The notes: generated by a model from the sequence alone, not told the origin. A DNA stretch of 64,000 nt from Vibrio campbellii CAIM 519 = NBRC 15631 = ATCC 25920 (GCF_002163755.1 NZ_CP015864.1:930001-994000); one strand, 5' to 3'; positions 44,068 to 53,560 are shown, counted from the first letter of the stretch. Made by a program: numbers and translations.

Positions 44068-45075
44068 CTATTTTTCCAATCGAGCCGCGTATTGTTTGGG
44101 AGTTAAGCCGCGATGTTTTTTGAACATACGATTAAAACTCGCGACATTGGTATATCCGAGGCGATCAGCAATCCCCTCTATACTGACATGTTTGATCAAT
44201 AAACCGGCTGCAACGTTACTTAATACATAGCCAGATACCGTAGAGAAATTAAGTCCTATCTTGTGCAAGCGTCGCTGGAACTGTTGCTCTGAAAGCCCAA
44301 GTAAAGATGAAACACGCTCCAATGTCGGCAATCCATAATGGCTACTGTAACTCACTACTTCATAAATCACTTTAAGCTCATCTTCCGGATCGGGCATGTT
44401 GAGCAAATCATCCAAATCTGAAAAGCTCATCGCTAGACGGCTGTCTTCACGATGGCTTACTTGACGCGAGGCGAGGCTGTCATCTCCTGGGATCCAGATT
44501 TCTGTTTTTGGCTGACTCCACTCAACCTCACAGCCAAAGTACTCTTCGTATGGTTTGCCATTTTTCCTAGAACCAGAAATCATCACACGTAATGGCTTGT
44601 AATCTTGCCCCAAAAATTCACGCAAAATCTTGGTCATGAATATCGCGCAACGAATACTGTCATGTACTTTGACCGAAGTTTCCACAAATGGGTTGTGGTA
44701 AGTCCATTTGATGATCTTGCCTGATTGCTCACCCGCTAAAAAAGCGCCTGACTGAAGGTTACTTACGCCATAATTCACGCGTCGAATGGTGCTAGCGAGA
44801 TCATTACCTGAGTATAACCAACGTCCGACCGGACCAAGCTTTTGCAGCTCAATGCCACGGCTTAAACTTAACACCACATCTGGGTCATCAGTCAGTTGTT
44901 CAATACGTCGATACCACTCCGAAACGGCCTTCAAAGGTATCAATGTCATCGGGTTGTGAAACACTGATGCAGGGATGCCAAGCTCTTCGGAGCTCAAATT
45001 ATACTTAGATAATGCGAGGTTATGCATATTTAAAATACCCATCGCGCGAATAAATCGAACCGTTTTCATAACCAA
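44068..45075 (-). CDS. AraC-family transcriptional regulator
   Basis: 335 residues. An N-terminal arabinose-binding-like (Arabinose_bd) domain is followed by the C-terminal AraC double helix-turn-helix (SVEGIADRLGYTNVASFNRMFKKHRGLTPKQYAARLE-like). This layout is typical of OruR/ArgR-like AraC regulators. The gene faces the DUF3302-HlyD pair across about 100 bases. MKTVRFI two codons in is an equally good start. Confidence 0.9.
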   Translation of the reverse strand: MVMKTVRFIRAMGILNMHNLALSKYNLSSEELGIPASVFHNPMTLIPLKAVSEWYRRIEQLTDDPDVVLSLSRGIELQKLGPVGRWLYSGNDLASTIRRVNYGVSNLQSGAFLAGEQSGKIIKWTYHNPFVETSVKVHDSIRCAIFMTKILREFLGQDYKPLRVMISGSRKNGKPYEEYFGCEVEWSQPKTEIWIPGDDSLASRQVSHREDSRLAMSFSDLDDLLNMPDPEDELKVIYEVVSYSSHYGLPTLERVSSLLGLSEQQFQRRLHKIGLNFSTVSGYVLSNVAAGLLIKHVSIEGIADRLGYTNVASFNRMFKKHRGLTPKQYAARLEK

Positions 45076-45176
45076 TCACATCAAATTTAATCTTCTAGTG
45101 ATTGAATTTGTCACAAACCCTCACCTATTTCAATTCCAGACCACAATACGCCAACAGTTTGATAGAGGAGTGTTTA

Positions 45177-45503
45177 ATGAGTTTACTGAGTGTCCCATTT
45201 GTCGGAACAGGCGCAGATACAGCGTTACATGTTGTCGCTGCCGTCGTTTTAATCGCGAGTGTCGCAGGCGCGTGTTACGGCTTTTGGAAAATCCATGAGT
45301 TGCCAATTAATAAGGCGCACAGCAAAGACCATCATCAGATAGGGCTCATTACCGCCCTCACCTGGATAGGATTTGTCTGGCACTGGGTATGGGTGCTAGC
45401 CGTGATCTTTGCATTCGTTGATATGGAAAAAGCCATCATCAATCTGCGTGATACATGGAAAAGTAAACCGCAAACAGAAACACAGCCACAAGAGGAGGCA
45501 TAA
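45177..45503 (+). CDS. DUF3302-type inner-membrane protein (YiaW/YibI-like)
   Basis: 108 residues from MSLLSVPFVGTGAD. The frame is open from 45102, but only the ATG at 45177 has a strong ribosome site (GAGGAG). Two or three hydrophobic segments; HELPINKAHSKDHHQIGLITALTWIGFVWHWVW resembles DUF3302. In E. coli such proteins (YiaW, YibI) are encoded next to HlyD-type proteins (YiaV, YibH), as here. The stop overlaps the next start (TAATG). Confidence 0.75.
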   Translation: MSLLSVPFVGTGADTALHVVAAVVLIASVAGACYGFWKIHELPINKAHSKDHHQIGLITALTWIGFVWHWVWVLAVIFAFVDMEKAIINLRDTWKSKPQTETQPQEEA

Positions 45504-46726
45504 TGTTAGAAGGTTTAGCGGTATGGGCACTCTTCATCTATCTGCTCCGTTTAGTCGGCATGCCTTGGAACAAAGCAACCAAATCGTTCGCTTACCTAGG
45601 CGGCTTGGGTTGGTTAATGTTCGTCTGGGTAGGTCTCATCAACTTCACCCCGATGGATCTATCCGGCGGCTCAGTGGTGCAATCACCACACATCCAGTTG
45701 CGTCCGGATTCAGCCAATGTGAAAGGCAAGGTTGACCATATTTATATCAAGCCGAATCAACAAATTGAAAAAGGTCAGCTCATTTACGAACTCGACCCAA
45801 CGCAATATGAGATCGAATTGAACCAAGCAAATGTGTCGGCAGATTCTGCTCGAGTCGCACTGGCAACAGCACAAGGTGATATCGAGATTGAAGAAGCCAA
45901 CCATCAAGCACTGGTGCAAGATCTAGAAACGTCAAAAAGCCAATTGGAAGCGGCGAAAGTTGACTATAAATTGCAGAAAAAGATGCTGGATCGTTACGTT
46001 GAACAAAACCGCGTTGTCCAAAACACCATTACGGCAAGCGACATCGACAAACAATCGAGTGCCGTTGATATGGCACGCCACAACGTGTTAACTCTTGAAT
46101 CTCAAATCAAGAAGAAACAAGTCGATATCTCACGTGCAAAACTGGCGATTCATAAAGCTGAGCTCGCGGTTGAAACGAAACAGGCTGAACTGCGCCAAGC
46201 AGAAGAGCAAATTGCAAAAGCACAATGGGAATTGAACAGCACCAAAGTGCACGCACCAGCAGATGGCTTTGTAACCAACTTTATCCTGCGTGAAGGTCAG
46301 CGTGTATCGATGATGCCGCGTATCAACATGTACACTAACGAGAAGTACGTTCTGATGCGAGTGAACCACCAAGCGATTCGTAACATCAAACCAGGTCAAC
46401 CTGCAGAATTCTCTTCTTCGGTTTACCCTGGCAAGATCTTCTCTGCAACAGTAGAGGGCATTGTTGAAGCGACCGGCGAATCACAAGGCAACCTACTTGG
46501 TCTGGATGATTCCGTTCGCGCTACAACCGGTAAGAACTTGCAGAACAAACACCACTTTGTTCGCCTCAAGATTGATGAGCCAGAAGGCTACGATATCCCT
46601 GTCGGCTCAGTTGGTCTAGCATGGGTCAGCGGCGAGAAACCAATTGGTTTCCTAGCGTTCTTGGATGTGATTCGTGGCATCATCATCCGAATGAAGTCGC
46701 AACTGTACTTCTTCTACTCTATCTAA
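45503..46726 (+). CDS. HlyD/EmrA-family membrane-fusion protein (YiaV/YibH-like)
   Basis: 407 residues. Two N-terminal membrane segments, a biotinyl-lipoyl-like half (VKGKVDHIYIKPNQQIEKGQLIYELD), a long coiled coil (about residues 105-240) and the second half (STKVHAPADGFVTNFILREGQRV) follow the membrane-fusion plan. It is probably part of an efflux or envelope-transport system whose partners are not encoded here. It is coupled to the DUF3302 gene, and a terminator follows. Confidence 0.9.
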   Translation: MLEGLAVWALFIYLLRLVGMPWNKATKSFAYLGGLGWLMFVWVGLINFTPMDLSGGSVVQSPHIQLRPDSANVKGKVDHIYIKPNQQIEKGQLIYELDPTQYEIELNQANVSADSARVALATAQGDIEIEEANHQALVQDLETSKSQLEAAKVDYKLQKKMLDRYVEQNRVVQNTITASDIDKQSSAVDMARHNVLTLESQIKKKQVDISRAKLAIHKAELAVETKQAELRQAEEQIAKAQWELNSTKVHAPADGFVTNFILREGQRVSMMPRINMYTNEKYVLMRVNHQAIRNIKPGQPAEFSSSVYPGKIFSATVEGIVEATGESQGNLLGLDDSVRATTGKNLQNKHHFVRLKIDEPEGYDIPVGSVGLAWVSGEKPIGFLAFLDVIRGIIIRMKSQLYFFYSI

Positions 46727-46732
46727 ACTCCC

Positions 46733-46762
46733 AAACCGCCAGTTCCGCTGGCGGTTTTCTTT
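46733..46762 (+). terminator. Terminator of the DUF3302-HlyD operon
   Basis: AAACCGCCAG (46733-46742) and CTGGCGGTTT (46748-46757) form a ten-pair stem followed by TCTTTT. Confidence 0.9.
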
Positions 46763-46827
46763 TCATTTGTATCCAAGCACGTAGTTTTCCCGTATAACAA
46801 GTAGTTAGTAAATAACGGAGAAAATTC

Positions 46828-48150
46828 ATGTCGGCAAAGGAAAGAAGCCTACCCACCCATCGCATCTCAAGATTCAGCAAGTTCGCTTCCCTTGCAACCC
46901 GAGTCGCAGGCAACGTGATTGCTGAAGGCACCAAACAAATCGCTAAAGGCAATAAACCCAAAGCGAAAGACCTGTTACTAACGCCGCAAAACATTGCGCG
47001 TCTAACAGACCAACTGGCCCACTTGCGGGGTGCAGCGATGAAGCTTGGTCAAATGCTCTCTATGGATGCTGGCGATGTTTTGGAACCAGACCTCGCTGAT
47101 ATTCTCGCGCGACTTCGCTCAAACGCAGATCCTATGCCAGCAAAACAACTCAACGCAGTAATGGAAAACGCGCTAGGAACGAATTGGAAAACTGAGTTCC
47201 TCTCCTTTAACTTCAAGCCAATAGCCAGCGCTTCCATTGGTCAAGTTCACCAGGCCTACAGTGATGCAGGTGATAACCTTGCGGTGAAAGTCCAGTATCC
47301 GGGAGTAAGGAAAAGTATCGACAGTGACGTCGATAACGTGGGGACTCTGCTCAAAGTCGTTGGCTTGATTCCCGAATCGGTTGATTACAAAGGACTATTG
47401 GAAGAAGCTAAAAAGCAACTGCATGATGAAGCTGATTACGCACGAGAAGCGCACTTTGCCATTCGTTATCATGACGCTTTGAAGGAGCACCCTCATTTTG
47501 TCGTGCCGAAAATCCACACCGAGAGCTCTTCCGACGCCGTGCTCGCAATGGAATTCATTGACGGTAGTCCGATTGAGCAAATCGAACATTATGACCAAAG
47601 CACACGCGACTTTGTAATGCACAGTCTACTCGAATTGCTGTTCCGAGAGCTGTTCGAATTTAAAATGGTCCAAACCGACCCCAACTTTGCCAACTACTTG
47701 TATATCGAGAACACCCGTCAAATCGGCTTGTTAGATTTCGGCGCGACTCGCGAATACAGCGAGCAATTTAGCACTGGTTATCGCCAAGCTTTTGCATCGG
47801 TTGTCCACGACGACGAGCAAGGCTTGAACAATGCGCTTGAGCAGATTGGATTTTTCAGCAAGACCATTATGCCTGCACAGCGCCAAGCGATTCTTGATCT
47901 CGTCAAAATGGCGTGTGAACCTATGCTGGTTGATGAGCCTTATGACTTCAAAGCCAGTGGCTTAGCTCAGAAACTCCGCGAGGCCGGTACTATTTTAAGC
48001 ATGGAACAAGACTACTGGCACACGCCACCAGCAGATGCCCTATTCCTGCACAGAAAAATAGGCGGAATGTACTTGCTGGCAGCTCGCATTGGTGCAAAAG
48101 TGAACATTCGCCAATTGGTCTCACCGTACCTACAGATTATTGACGAATAG
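46828..48150 (+). CDS. ABC1/UbiB-family atypical kinase-like protein
   Basis: 440 residues. The family motif KxGQ appears as AAMKLGQMLSMD (around residue 73). ASIGQVHQAY, the nucleotide-binding lysine in LAVKVQYPG, the QTDPNFANYL motif and LLDFGATRE complete the ABC1 fold. Relatives (UbiB, Coq8) act in ubiquinone synthesis; this one lies away from ubi genes and is probably a paralogue. Its specific role is unknown. Confidence 0.9.
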   Translation: MSAKERSLPTHRISRFSKFASLATRVAGNVIAEGTKQIAKGNKPKAKDLLLTPQNIARLTDQLAHLRGAAMKLGQMLSMDAGDVLEPDLADILARLRSNADPMPAKQLNAVMENALGTNWKTEFLSFNFKPIASASIGQVHQAYSDAGDNLAVKVQYPGVRKSIDSDVDNVGTLLKVVGLIPESVDYKGLLEEAKKQLHDEADYAREAHFAIRYHDALKEHPHFVVPKIHTESSSDAVLAMEFIDGSPIEQIEHYDQSTRDFVMHSLLELLFRELFEFKMVQTDPNFANYLYIENTRQIGLLDFGATREYSEQFSTGYRQAFASVVHDDEQGLNNALEQIGFFSKTIMPAQRQAILDLVKMACEPMLVDEPYDFKASGLAQKLREAGTILSMEQDYWHTPPADALFLHRKIGGMYLLAARIGAKVNIRQLVSPYLQIIDE

Positions 48151-48224
48151 ACTATTGTTTTTCTGCCACTTTCGAGTACCTTGAGCAGCTGCCTATAAGA
48201 ATAATCTGACTGTCGGGGTGCTCG

Positions 48225-49571
48225 GTGAGTAAGTTTCAAGACCTCTCTACTCTAATCGAACAAATTGTCCAAGCAGACGAAGCGGATCAACTTACCGCTT
48301 TGAATGATTCTATCGAATGTGGTCTCGAACCCGGTGCCGTGGCACTGATACTCGAGGCTTTCCCGATCGATGAACGTGTACGCTTGTGGCGCGCATTACC
48401 TATGGAATTGCACATCGATGTGCTGACTGAAATGCGTGCTGAAGTACGTCTTTCCATCATCGAAGCACTTTCTGAAGTTGAGCTGAAGCTGACCTTAGCC
48501 AAGCTGGATAACTTATCGCTGATTGAATGGGCTGACTCGCTGCCTGAAGAGTTCATTAATGAAGCGTTAGAGCTGATTGAGAAAGATGAACTCGATCTCT
48601 ACGACCAAGCAAACGAATATGAAGACGAAGAACTCGGTCGATGGGCTGAACGAAAGATCATCACTCTCCCTTTTAATATTACCGTTGGTAAAGCTCGACG
48701 CTTGATGGAGCGTTACAGTTACGATACACCGCAGCAAGTGTATCTGATCAATCGTAAAAAGCAGTTTCGTGGCGCAGTGAACTATTATGAAATCTTACGT
48801 AGTGAAGCGGACGTTCGTCTCAAAACCCTAGCGATTGATACCGTCACCGTACTCGACAGTAAAATGGAACTGTCTGAAGCCGTAGAGGCACTTGAGCACA
48901 GCCCTCTCCCTGCTTTGCCAGTTACCGATGCAGATCAAACCTTGATCGGTGAAGTGGATTGGCAATTCGCACTCAGCACTCAACGTGAAATCTACGAAGC
49001 ACGTTTGATGGCTGGTACGGGTATGGATGAAGGTGATGACTTGTTCGCGCCAATTCTAAAGAGCTCACAAAAGCGTGGCGTTTGGCTGGGCATTAACTTG
49101 CTGACTGCAATTCTAGCATCGGTGACGATTGGCTTGTTTGAAGATGTGATTTCACAAGTGGTCGCTCTTGCTGTTCTGATGCCGATTGTGGCTTCTATGG
49201 GGGGTATTGCAGGTAGCCAAACACTGACGCTGATGGTTCGTGCCATGGCATTAAACCAAATTACCCCTGGTAACCGTTTTGCCCTACTCAAAAATGAATT
49301 GGGTATCGGCTCTCTTAACGCTTTGCTTTGGGCGTTGATCATCGGTGGTTTAGCAGGGCTTTGGTTCCAATCTCCTGTATTGGGCGGCACCATCGCTCTC
49401 GCGATCATCGTCAATATTGTTACCGCGGCCTTATTTGGTGTGCTGATCCCAATTGTTCTTGATAAGCTCAAACTCGATCCAGCACTTGCGGGCTCGGTGA
49501 TTCTGACTACGGTAACTGATGTCGTTGGCTTCTTTGCTTTCTTGGGCACGGCGAGCTTAGTAATGTTGTAA
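48225..49571 (+). CDS. mgtE: Magnesium transporter MgtE
   Basis: 448 residues from a GTG preceded by GGGGTG. A cytoplasmic N-terminal superhelical domain, two CBS domains (about 130-250) and five membrane segments with MPIVASMGGIAGSQTLTLMVRAMAL form the MgtE layout. It imports magnesium and is gated by intracellular magnesium through the N and CBS domains. No magnesium riboswitch was seen upstream. A Qrr RNA gene lies downstream on the same strand. Confidence 0.95.
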   Translation: MSKFQDLSTLIEQIVQADEADQLTALNDSIECGLEPGAVALILEAFPIDERVRLWRALPMELHIDVLTEMRAEVRLSIIEALSEVELKLTLAKLDNLSLIEWADSLPEEFINEALELIEKDELDLYDQANEYEDEELGRWAERKIITLPFNITVGKARRLMERYSYDTPQQVYLINRKKQFRGAVNYYEILRSEADVRLKTLAIDTVTVLDSKMELSEAVEALEHSPLPALPVTDADQTLIGEVDWQFALSTQREIYEARLMAGTGMDEGDDLFAPILKSSQKRGVWLGINLLTAILASVTIGLFEDVISQVVALAVLMPIVASMGGIAGSQTLTLMVRAMALNQITPGNRFALLKNELGIGSLNALLWALIIGGLAGLWFQSPVLGGTIALAIIVNIVTAALFGVLIPIVLDKLKLDPALAGSVILTTVTDVVGFFAFLGTASLVML

Positions 49572-49613
49572 AAAGAATCGCTCTAGTTAATTAATTCATC
49601 ATTAGCATTATAA

Positions 49614-49646
49614 TTACAAATTGCAAACCGCATTTGCAATTTGCAA
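49614..49646 (+). promoter_or_regulatory. Two LuxO boxes upstream of the Qrr RNA
   Basis: TTGCAATTTGCAA at 49634-49646 matches the LuxO consensus TTGCA-N3-TGCAA fully. TTACAAATTGCAA at 49614-49626 matches with one change. The two boxes start 20 bases apart, about two helical turns, so two LuxO dimers would lie on the same face. They are 64-96 bases before the sigma-54 promoter. Confidence 0.9.
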
Positions 49647-49708
49647 CTCCCAGCAAATTTTAGGCAACCTTTATCACATAAACCGTGTTTTTTCGGTGGT
49701 TTTAAAGT

Positions 49709-49724
49709 TGGCACACTAACTGCA
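49709..49724 (+). promoter_or_regulatory. Sigma-54 promoter of the Qrr RNA
   Basis: TTGGCACACTAACTGCAT contains the -24 GG (49710-49711) and -12 GC (49722-49723) separated by exactly ten bases, in good consensus surroundings. Phosphorylated LuxO activates RpoN-dependent transcription from such promoters. Confidence 0.92.
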
Positions 49725-49733
49725 TTATTTAGT

Positions 49734-49843
49734 GTGACCCTTCTTAAGCCGAGGGTCACCTAGCCAACTGACGTTGTTAGTGAACTCGAATTTGTTCACA
49801 AATATATAAGCCAATCGCACAAATTGCGGTTGGCTATTTTTTT
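49734..49843 (+). ncRNA. qrr: Qrr quorum-sensing small RNA
   Basis: About 110 nucleotides. The first hairpin (GTGACCCTT / AGGGTCAC) and the conserved pairing region CTAGCCAACTGACGTTGTT are diagnostic of Qrr RNAs. A second hairpin (GTGAAC/GTTCAC) and an 11-pair terminator stem (49809-49835) with seven T follow. With Hfq, Qrr RNAs repress the high-density regulator mRNA (luxR/hapR/opaR) and activate aphA. LuxO boxes and a sigma-54 promoter precede it. Which of the several Qrr copies this is cannot be told here. Confidence 0.96.
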
Positions 49844-50383
49844 ATCTGGCCCCTTCAAATTCCTTCTCCACATCCTTACTCCCTGTTGAACCAATTTTAT
49901 TCACTCAATTTACAATCGATTACATGCGATATTTTCTTAAGTTAACTACAACAAACAGCCACCTAAGAAAAATTGAACAGCATACACACCAAAATAACCA
50001 TTAAATTAATGACTTTGCGTTCAAATTATGAACAATCGTTACTATCAAGCTCAAAAAAACGTTTGCTAAGCATTATGAAAATCCATTGAATCGCTATTTT
50101 ATAAACAAACCACAAAAATATGACGAGATAAAAGAAAGCCACCAATGACACCGATTTCATTACACATTACTGGTCAGATTAGCCGTCAAGTTCCAAACTT
50201 TTTTATTTTTCTGAAAAACCATAACCACATGTTTTCAAAGGACTATAAAAAGGCAAAGCTAGAGTTAAACGTTTAAGTGACAAAAAACCCATTGACTATG
50301 AGATATACATCACCATAATACGCGCCGTTTGCCCAGAAATTGGGATCTACAATTTGTTTTAATTTTTCTTTGCGGAGGTAAAA
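49844..50383. other. AT-rich region upstream of codB
   Basis: About 540 bases without a convincing gene. A weak PurR-like palindrome, centred between 50060 and 50061 (AAACGTTTGC core, 11 of 16 matches), could link codBA to purine control as in E. coli. A 43-codon frame at 50145-50276 has no ribosome site and was not accepted. The codB promoter should lie between about 50230 and 50370. Confidence 0.5.
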
Positions 50384-51622
50384 ATGGCTGCGGACAATAA
50401 CTACAGTCTTGGACCGGTTCCTAACACTGCCAGAAAAGGCGTGGCATCATTAACCATGGTTATGTTGGGGCTCACTTTCTTCTCCGCAAGCATGTGGACG
50501 GGCGGCTCGCTCGGTACCGGACTTTCTTTTGATGATTTCTTCCTCGCTGTTCTCATTGGTAACCTAATCCTCGGCATCTACACTTCTTTTCTTGGTTACA
50601 TCGGCGCTTCTACTGGTCTCTCTACTCACCTCCTTGCTCGTTTCTCTTTTGGCTCTAAAGGCTCTTGGCTTCCTTCCGCTCTTCTTGGCGGCACACAAGT
50701 TGGTTGGTTTGGTGTTGGCGTGGCGATGTTTGCTATTCCAGTAAACAAAGCAACAGGCATCGATACAAACACGCTTATCATCATTTCTGGTCTATTAATG
50801 ACTGCGACGGTTTACTTCGGTATCTCTGCGCTTATGGTGCTATCTGCGATTGCAGTACCAGCAATTGCGTTACTCGGCGGATACTCGGTAGTAGAAGCGG
50901 TAAACAGCGTGGGTGGTGTGGCTGAACTACAAAAAGTACAACCAGCACAACCTATCGACTTTTCAGTGGCACTAGCAATGGTCGTTGGCTCATTCGTCAG
51001 CGCGGGTACCCTGACTGCGGACTTCGTACGATTCGGCAAAAAGCCAAAAGGTGCAGTGATGGTCACTATGGTGGCGTTCTTTATCGGCAACTCACTGATG
51101 TTCATCTTCGGCGCAGCAGGCGCTGCGGTAACTGGCCAATCAGACATTTCCGAAGTGATGATCGCTCAAGGTCTTCTAATCCCAGCTATCATCGTGCTTG
51201 GTTTGAACATTTGGACAACCAACGACAATGCGCTTTACGCATCGGGCCTAGGTTTCTCAAACATCACTGGTTTGCCAAGCAAATACATCTCTATGGCGAA
51301 CGGTTTAGTAGGTACATTGTGTGCACTATGGTTGTACAATAACTTTGTAGGCTGGTTAACCTTCCTATCGCTTGCAATTCCACCAATTGGCGGCGTAATC
51401 ATTGCGGACTTCTTCATGAACCGTAAACGTTACACAAATTTCGCAGCAGCAGAGTTCCAAACGGTTAACTGGGCTGGCATTATCGCAGTGGCGATTGGTG
51501 TTGCAGCTGGTCACTTCCTTCCGGGAGTAGTACCTGTAAACGCAGTGCTGGGCGGCACAATCAGCTACCTAATTCTAAATCCTATTCTTAATAAAAAGAT
51601 ACTGGCACAGCAGCCAGCGTAA
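50384..51622 (+). CDS. codB: Cytosine permease CodB
   Basis: 412 residues, about 12 membrane segments, NCS1 family. NYSLGPVPNTARKGVASLTMVMLGLTFFSASMWTGGSLGTGL is the typical CodB start. It imports cytosine with protons. GGAGG lies upstream of the ATG. codA follows nine bases later, forming a codBA operon. Confidence 0.95.
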   Translation: MAADNNYSLGPVPNTARKGVASLTMVMLGLTFFSASMWTGGSLGTGLSFDDFFLAVLIGNLILGIYTSFLGYIGASTGLSTHLLARFSFGSKGSWLPSALLGGTQVGWFGVGVAMFAIPVNKATGIDTNTLIIISGLLMTATVYFGISALMVLSAIAVPAIALLGGYSVVEAVNSVGGVAELQKVQPAQPIDFSVALAMVVGSFVSAGTLTADFVRFGKKPKGAVMVTMVAFFIGNSLMFIFGAAGAAVTGQSDISEVMIAQGLLIPAIIVLGLNIWTTNDNALYASGLGFSNITGLPSKYISMANGLVGTLCALWLYNNFVGWLTFLSLAIPPIGGVIIADFFMNRKRYTNFAAAEFQTVNWAGIIAVAIGVAAGHFLPGVVPVNAVLGGTISYLILNPILNKKILAQQPA

Positions 51623-51631
51623 GGAACCATC

Positions 51632-52909
51632 ATGACAACACTATTGATCAAGAACGCAACGCTTAAGGGACGGGAAGGTCTCCAGCAAATTTTGATTGAG
51701 GATGGTCAATTCAAGCGTATTGAAGACAATAATGTAGAACTAAATTACACAGGTGATGTTCTTGATGCGGAGGGCGGCATGGCTGTCGCACCTTTCTGTG
51801 AGCCACATATTCACCTAGACACTACCCAAACCGCCGGTGAGCCGAACTGGAACATCTCCGGTACACTTTTCGAAGGCATCGAGCGTTGGGCTGAGCGCAA
51901 AGAGACGCTGTCGATTGAAGACGTGAAATCACGCGCTAAGCAAACTCTGAAATGGCAAATTGCAAACGGCGTACAACACGTTCGTACCCACGTTGACGTT
52001 TCTGACCCTACCCTTATTGCTCTAAAAGCAATGGTAGAAGTTCGTGAAGAAATGAGAGAGTGGGTAGACATTCAAATCGTTGCGTTTCCGCAAGAAGGCA
52101 TTCTGTCTTACCCGAATGGTAAAGAGCTTCTAGAAGAGGCGGTTCAGCTGGGTGCTGACGTTATTGGTGCAATCCCTCACTTTGAATTCACTCGTGAGTA
52201 CGGCATCGAGTCTCTGCACTACGTTTTCGAGCTGGCGCAAAAATACGACCGTTTGATCGACGTGCACTGTGATGAGATCGATGACGAGCAATCACGCTTT
52301 GTTGAAACGCTTGCAGCACTAGCGCATAAGTTCAAAATGGGCCACAAGGTAACCGCAAGCCATACAACAGCGATGGGCTCTTACAACGGTGCGTACGCAT
52401 CTCGCCTATTCCGTTTGCTGCGCATGTCTGGTATCAACTTCGTTGCAAACCCATTGGTCAACATCCACCTTCAAGGCCGTTTTGATGATTATCCTAAACG
52501 CCGTGGTGTGACTCGCGTAAAAGAAATGCTGAATGCAAACATCAACGTATGTTTTGGTCACGATGATGTATTTGACCCTTGGTATCCACTAGGTACTGCA
52601 AACATGCTACAAGTACTGCATATGGGTCTGCATGTGTGTCAGGTGATGGGTTACGATCAAATCAACAACTCGCTTGATCTGATCAGCACGAATTCAGCAC
52701 GCACACTGAACATTCAAGACAAGCACGGCATTGAAGCAGGTAAGCCAGGTAGCTTATTGATTCTTCCTGCGGAAAATGGTTTTGATGCAGTTCGTCGTCA
52801 GGTGCCAGTTCGTTACTCTGTTCGTCACGGTAAAGTGATTGCAGAAACACAACCAGCGACAACACACATTCACCTTGGTGAACAAGAGCAAGTGACCTAC
52901 AAACGCTAA
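51632..52909 (+). CDS. codA: Cytosine deaminase CodA
   Basis: 425 residues of the amidohydrolase superfamily. Metal and catalytic residues are seen in PHIHLDTT (HxH), DVHCDEIDDEQS, SHTTAMGSY and FGHDDVFDPWYPLG, as in E. coli CodA. It converts cytosine to uracil and ammonia. It forms an operon with codB. A terminator follows. Confidence 0.96.
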   Translation: MTTLLIKNATLKGREGLQQILIEDGQFKRIEDNNVELNYTGDVLDAEGGMAVAPFCEPHIHLDTTQTAGEPNWNISGTLFEGIERWAERKETLSIEDVKSRAKQTLKWQIANGVQHVRTHVDVSDPTLIALKAMVEVREEMREWVDIQIVAFPQEGILSYPNGKELLEEAVQLGADVIGAIPHFEFTREYGIESLHYVFELAQKYDRLIDVHCDEIDDEQSRFVETLAALAHKFKMGHKVTASHTTAMGSYNGAYASRLFRLLRMSGINFVANPLVNIHLQGRFDDYPKRRGVTRVKEMLNANINVCFGHDDVFDPWYPLGTANMLQVLHMGLHVCQVMGYDQINNSLDLISTNSARTLNIQDKHGIEAGKPGSLLILPAENGFDAVRRQVPVRYSVRHGKVIAETQPATTHIHLGEQEQVTYKR

Positions 52910-52927
52910 TCACTGAGCTTCAAACAC

Positions 52928-52967
52928 AAAAAAGGGTCTGACTACATCAGACCCTTTTTTATTTTTT
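52928..52967. terminator. Bidirectional terminator after codA
   Basis: AAAAAAGGGTCTGA (52928-52941) and TCAGACCCTTTTTT (52947-52960) form a 14-pair stem with loop CTACA. Confidence 0.92.
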
Positions 52968-53216
52968 CAAGCGCTGCGTTAGCTGTCTACGGCAACTAAT
53001 GACATTCCTAAGCAACGAGGGAGTATTGCCTAAGTAAACAACCTTGCCATCTTCATCGATGATCGCAGGCACAACCTTTAAGCCTTCCATGTCTGCGCCG
53101 TATTCAACCAAGTTATGCTTACTCAAAGTTGAGACACAGACATGGGCCGTTTGCGATACGTAAGGCGAGGAATAACCCCCATTTGTGAAACGCCTTCAAA
53201 GAAAGCTTCACAATAC
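52959..53216 (-). pseudogene. Frameshifted fragment of an unidentified gene
   Basis: The minus strand reads YCEAFFEGVSQMGVIPRLTY in one frame (about 53157-53216), then continues in a second frame as CVSTLSKHNLVEYGAD, GLKVVPAIIDEDGKVVYLGN and TPSLLRNVISCRRQ to a stop at 52959. Both parts look like natural protein, but no start is present and the frame changes near 53150. The phrase VPAIIDEDGKVVYLG resembles thioredoxin-fold proteins, but this is a guess. Probably a decayed gene fragment. Confidence 0.45.
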
Positions 53217-53560
53217 AGACAATTTTCGTAATAAATATTTGCACTGACTCTCAACAAATACTAAAGTTAGGAGGTTAGTTGAGCTTTTAAATAAAAAAAC
53301 CTCAAATCGCCCAAACTCAGATTTACCACTAACAACGTCAAAATTAGTGCTTATAAGATAAAGAATAAAACAAAAATCAGGGTCAACAGCAATGTTGACC
53401 CTTTTCTTCACCTATCCACAACCGAGCTCCACACAGAAAACCTGAGCCTTTCACTAAAAAATGAACCTACTGATAACTGCTAGTTATCAGCGAGATAAGT
53501 GGATTCCTAATCAAACAGCGTTCAATAATGGCTCCGAACCAAACATCTCGGAGTAAACAC
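53217..53560. other. Gene-free stretch with an orphan terminator-like hairpin
   Basis: GGGTCAACA (53380-53388) and TGTTGACCC (53393-53401) form a nine-pair stem followed by TTTTC. No plus-strand gene precedes it after codA, whose own terminator is 420 bases earlier. It may mark the end of an unrecognised RNA or of a lost gene. Confidence 0.5.

Noticed and set aside
48151..48224. Magnesium riboswitch before mgtE
   Set aside because: Only 74 bases separate mgtE from the previous gene and no M-box blocks are visible.
50053..50068. PurR box upstream of codBA
   Set aside because: Only 11 of 16 positions match and it is over 300 bases from codB; kept as a remark, not as a separate feature.
50145..50276. 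43-codon frame upstream of codB
   Set aside because: No ribosome site and no recognisable protein feature; could be a leader but is not supported.
53208..53411. 67-codon minus frame
   Set aside because: It spans the orphan terminator hairpin, is very AT-rich and lacks a ribosome site.
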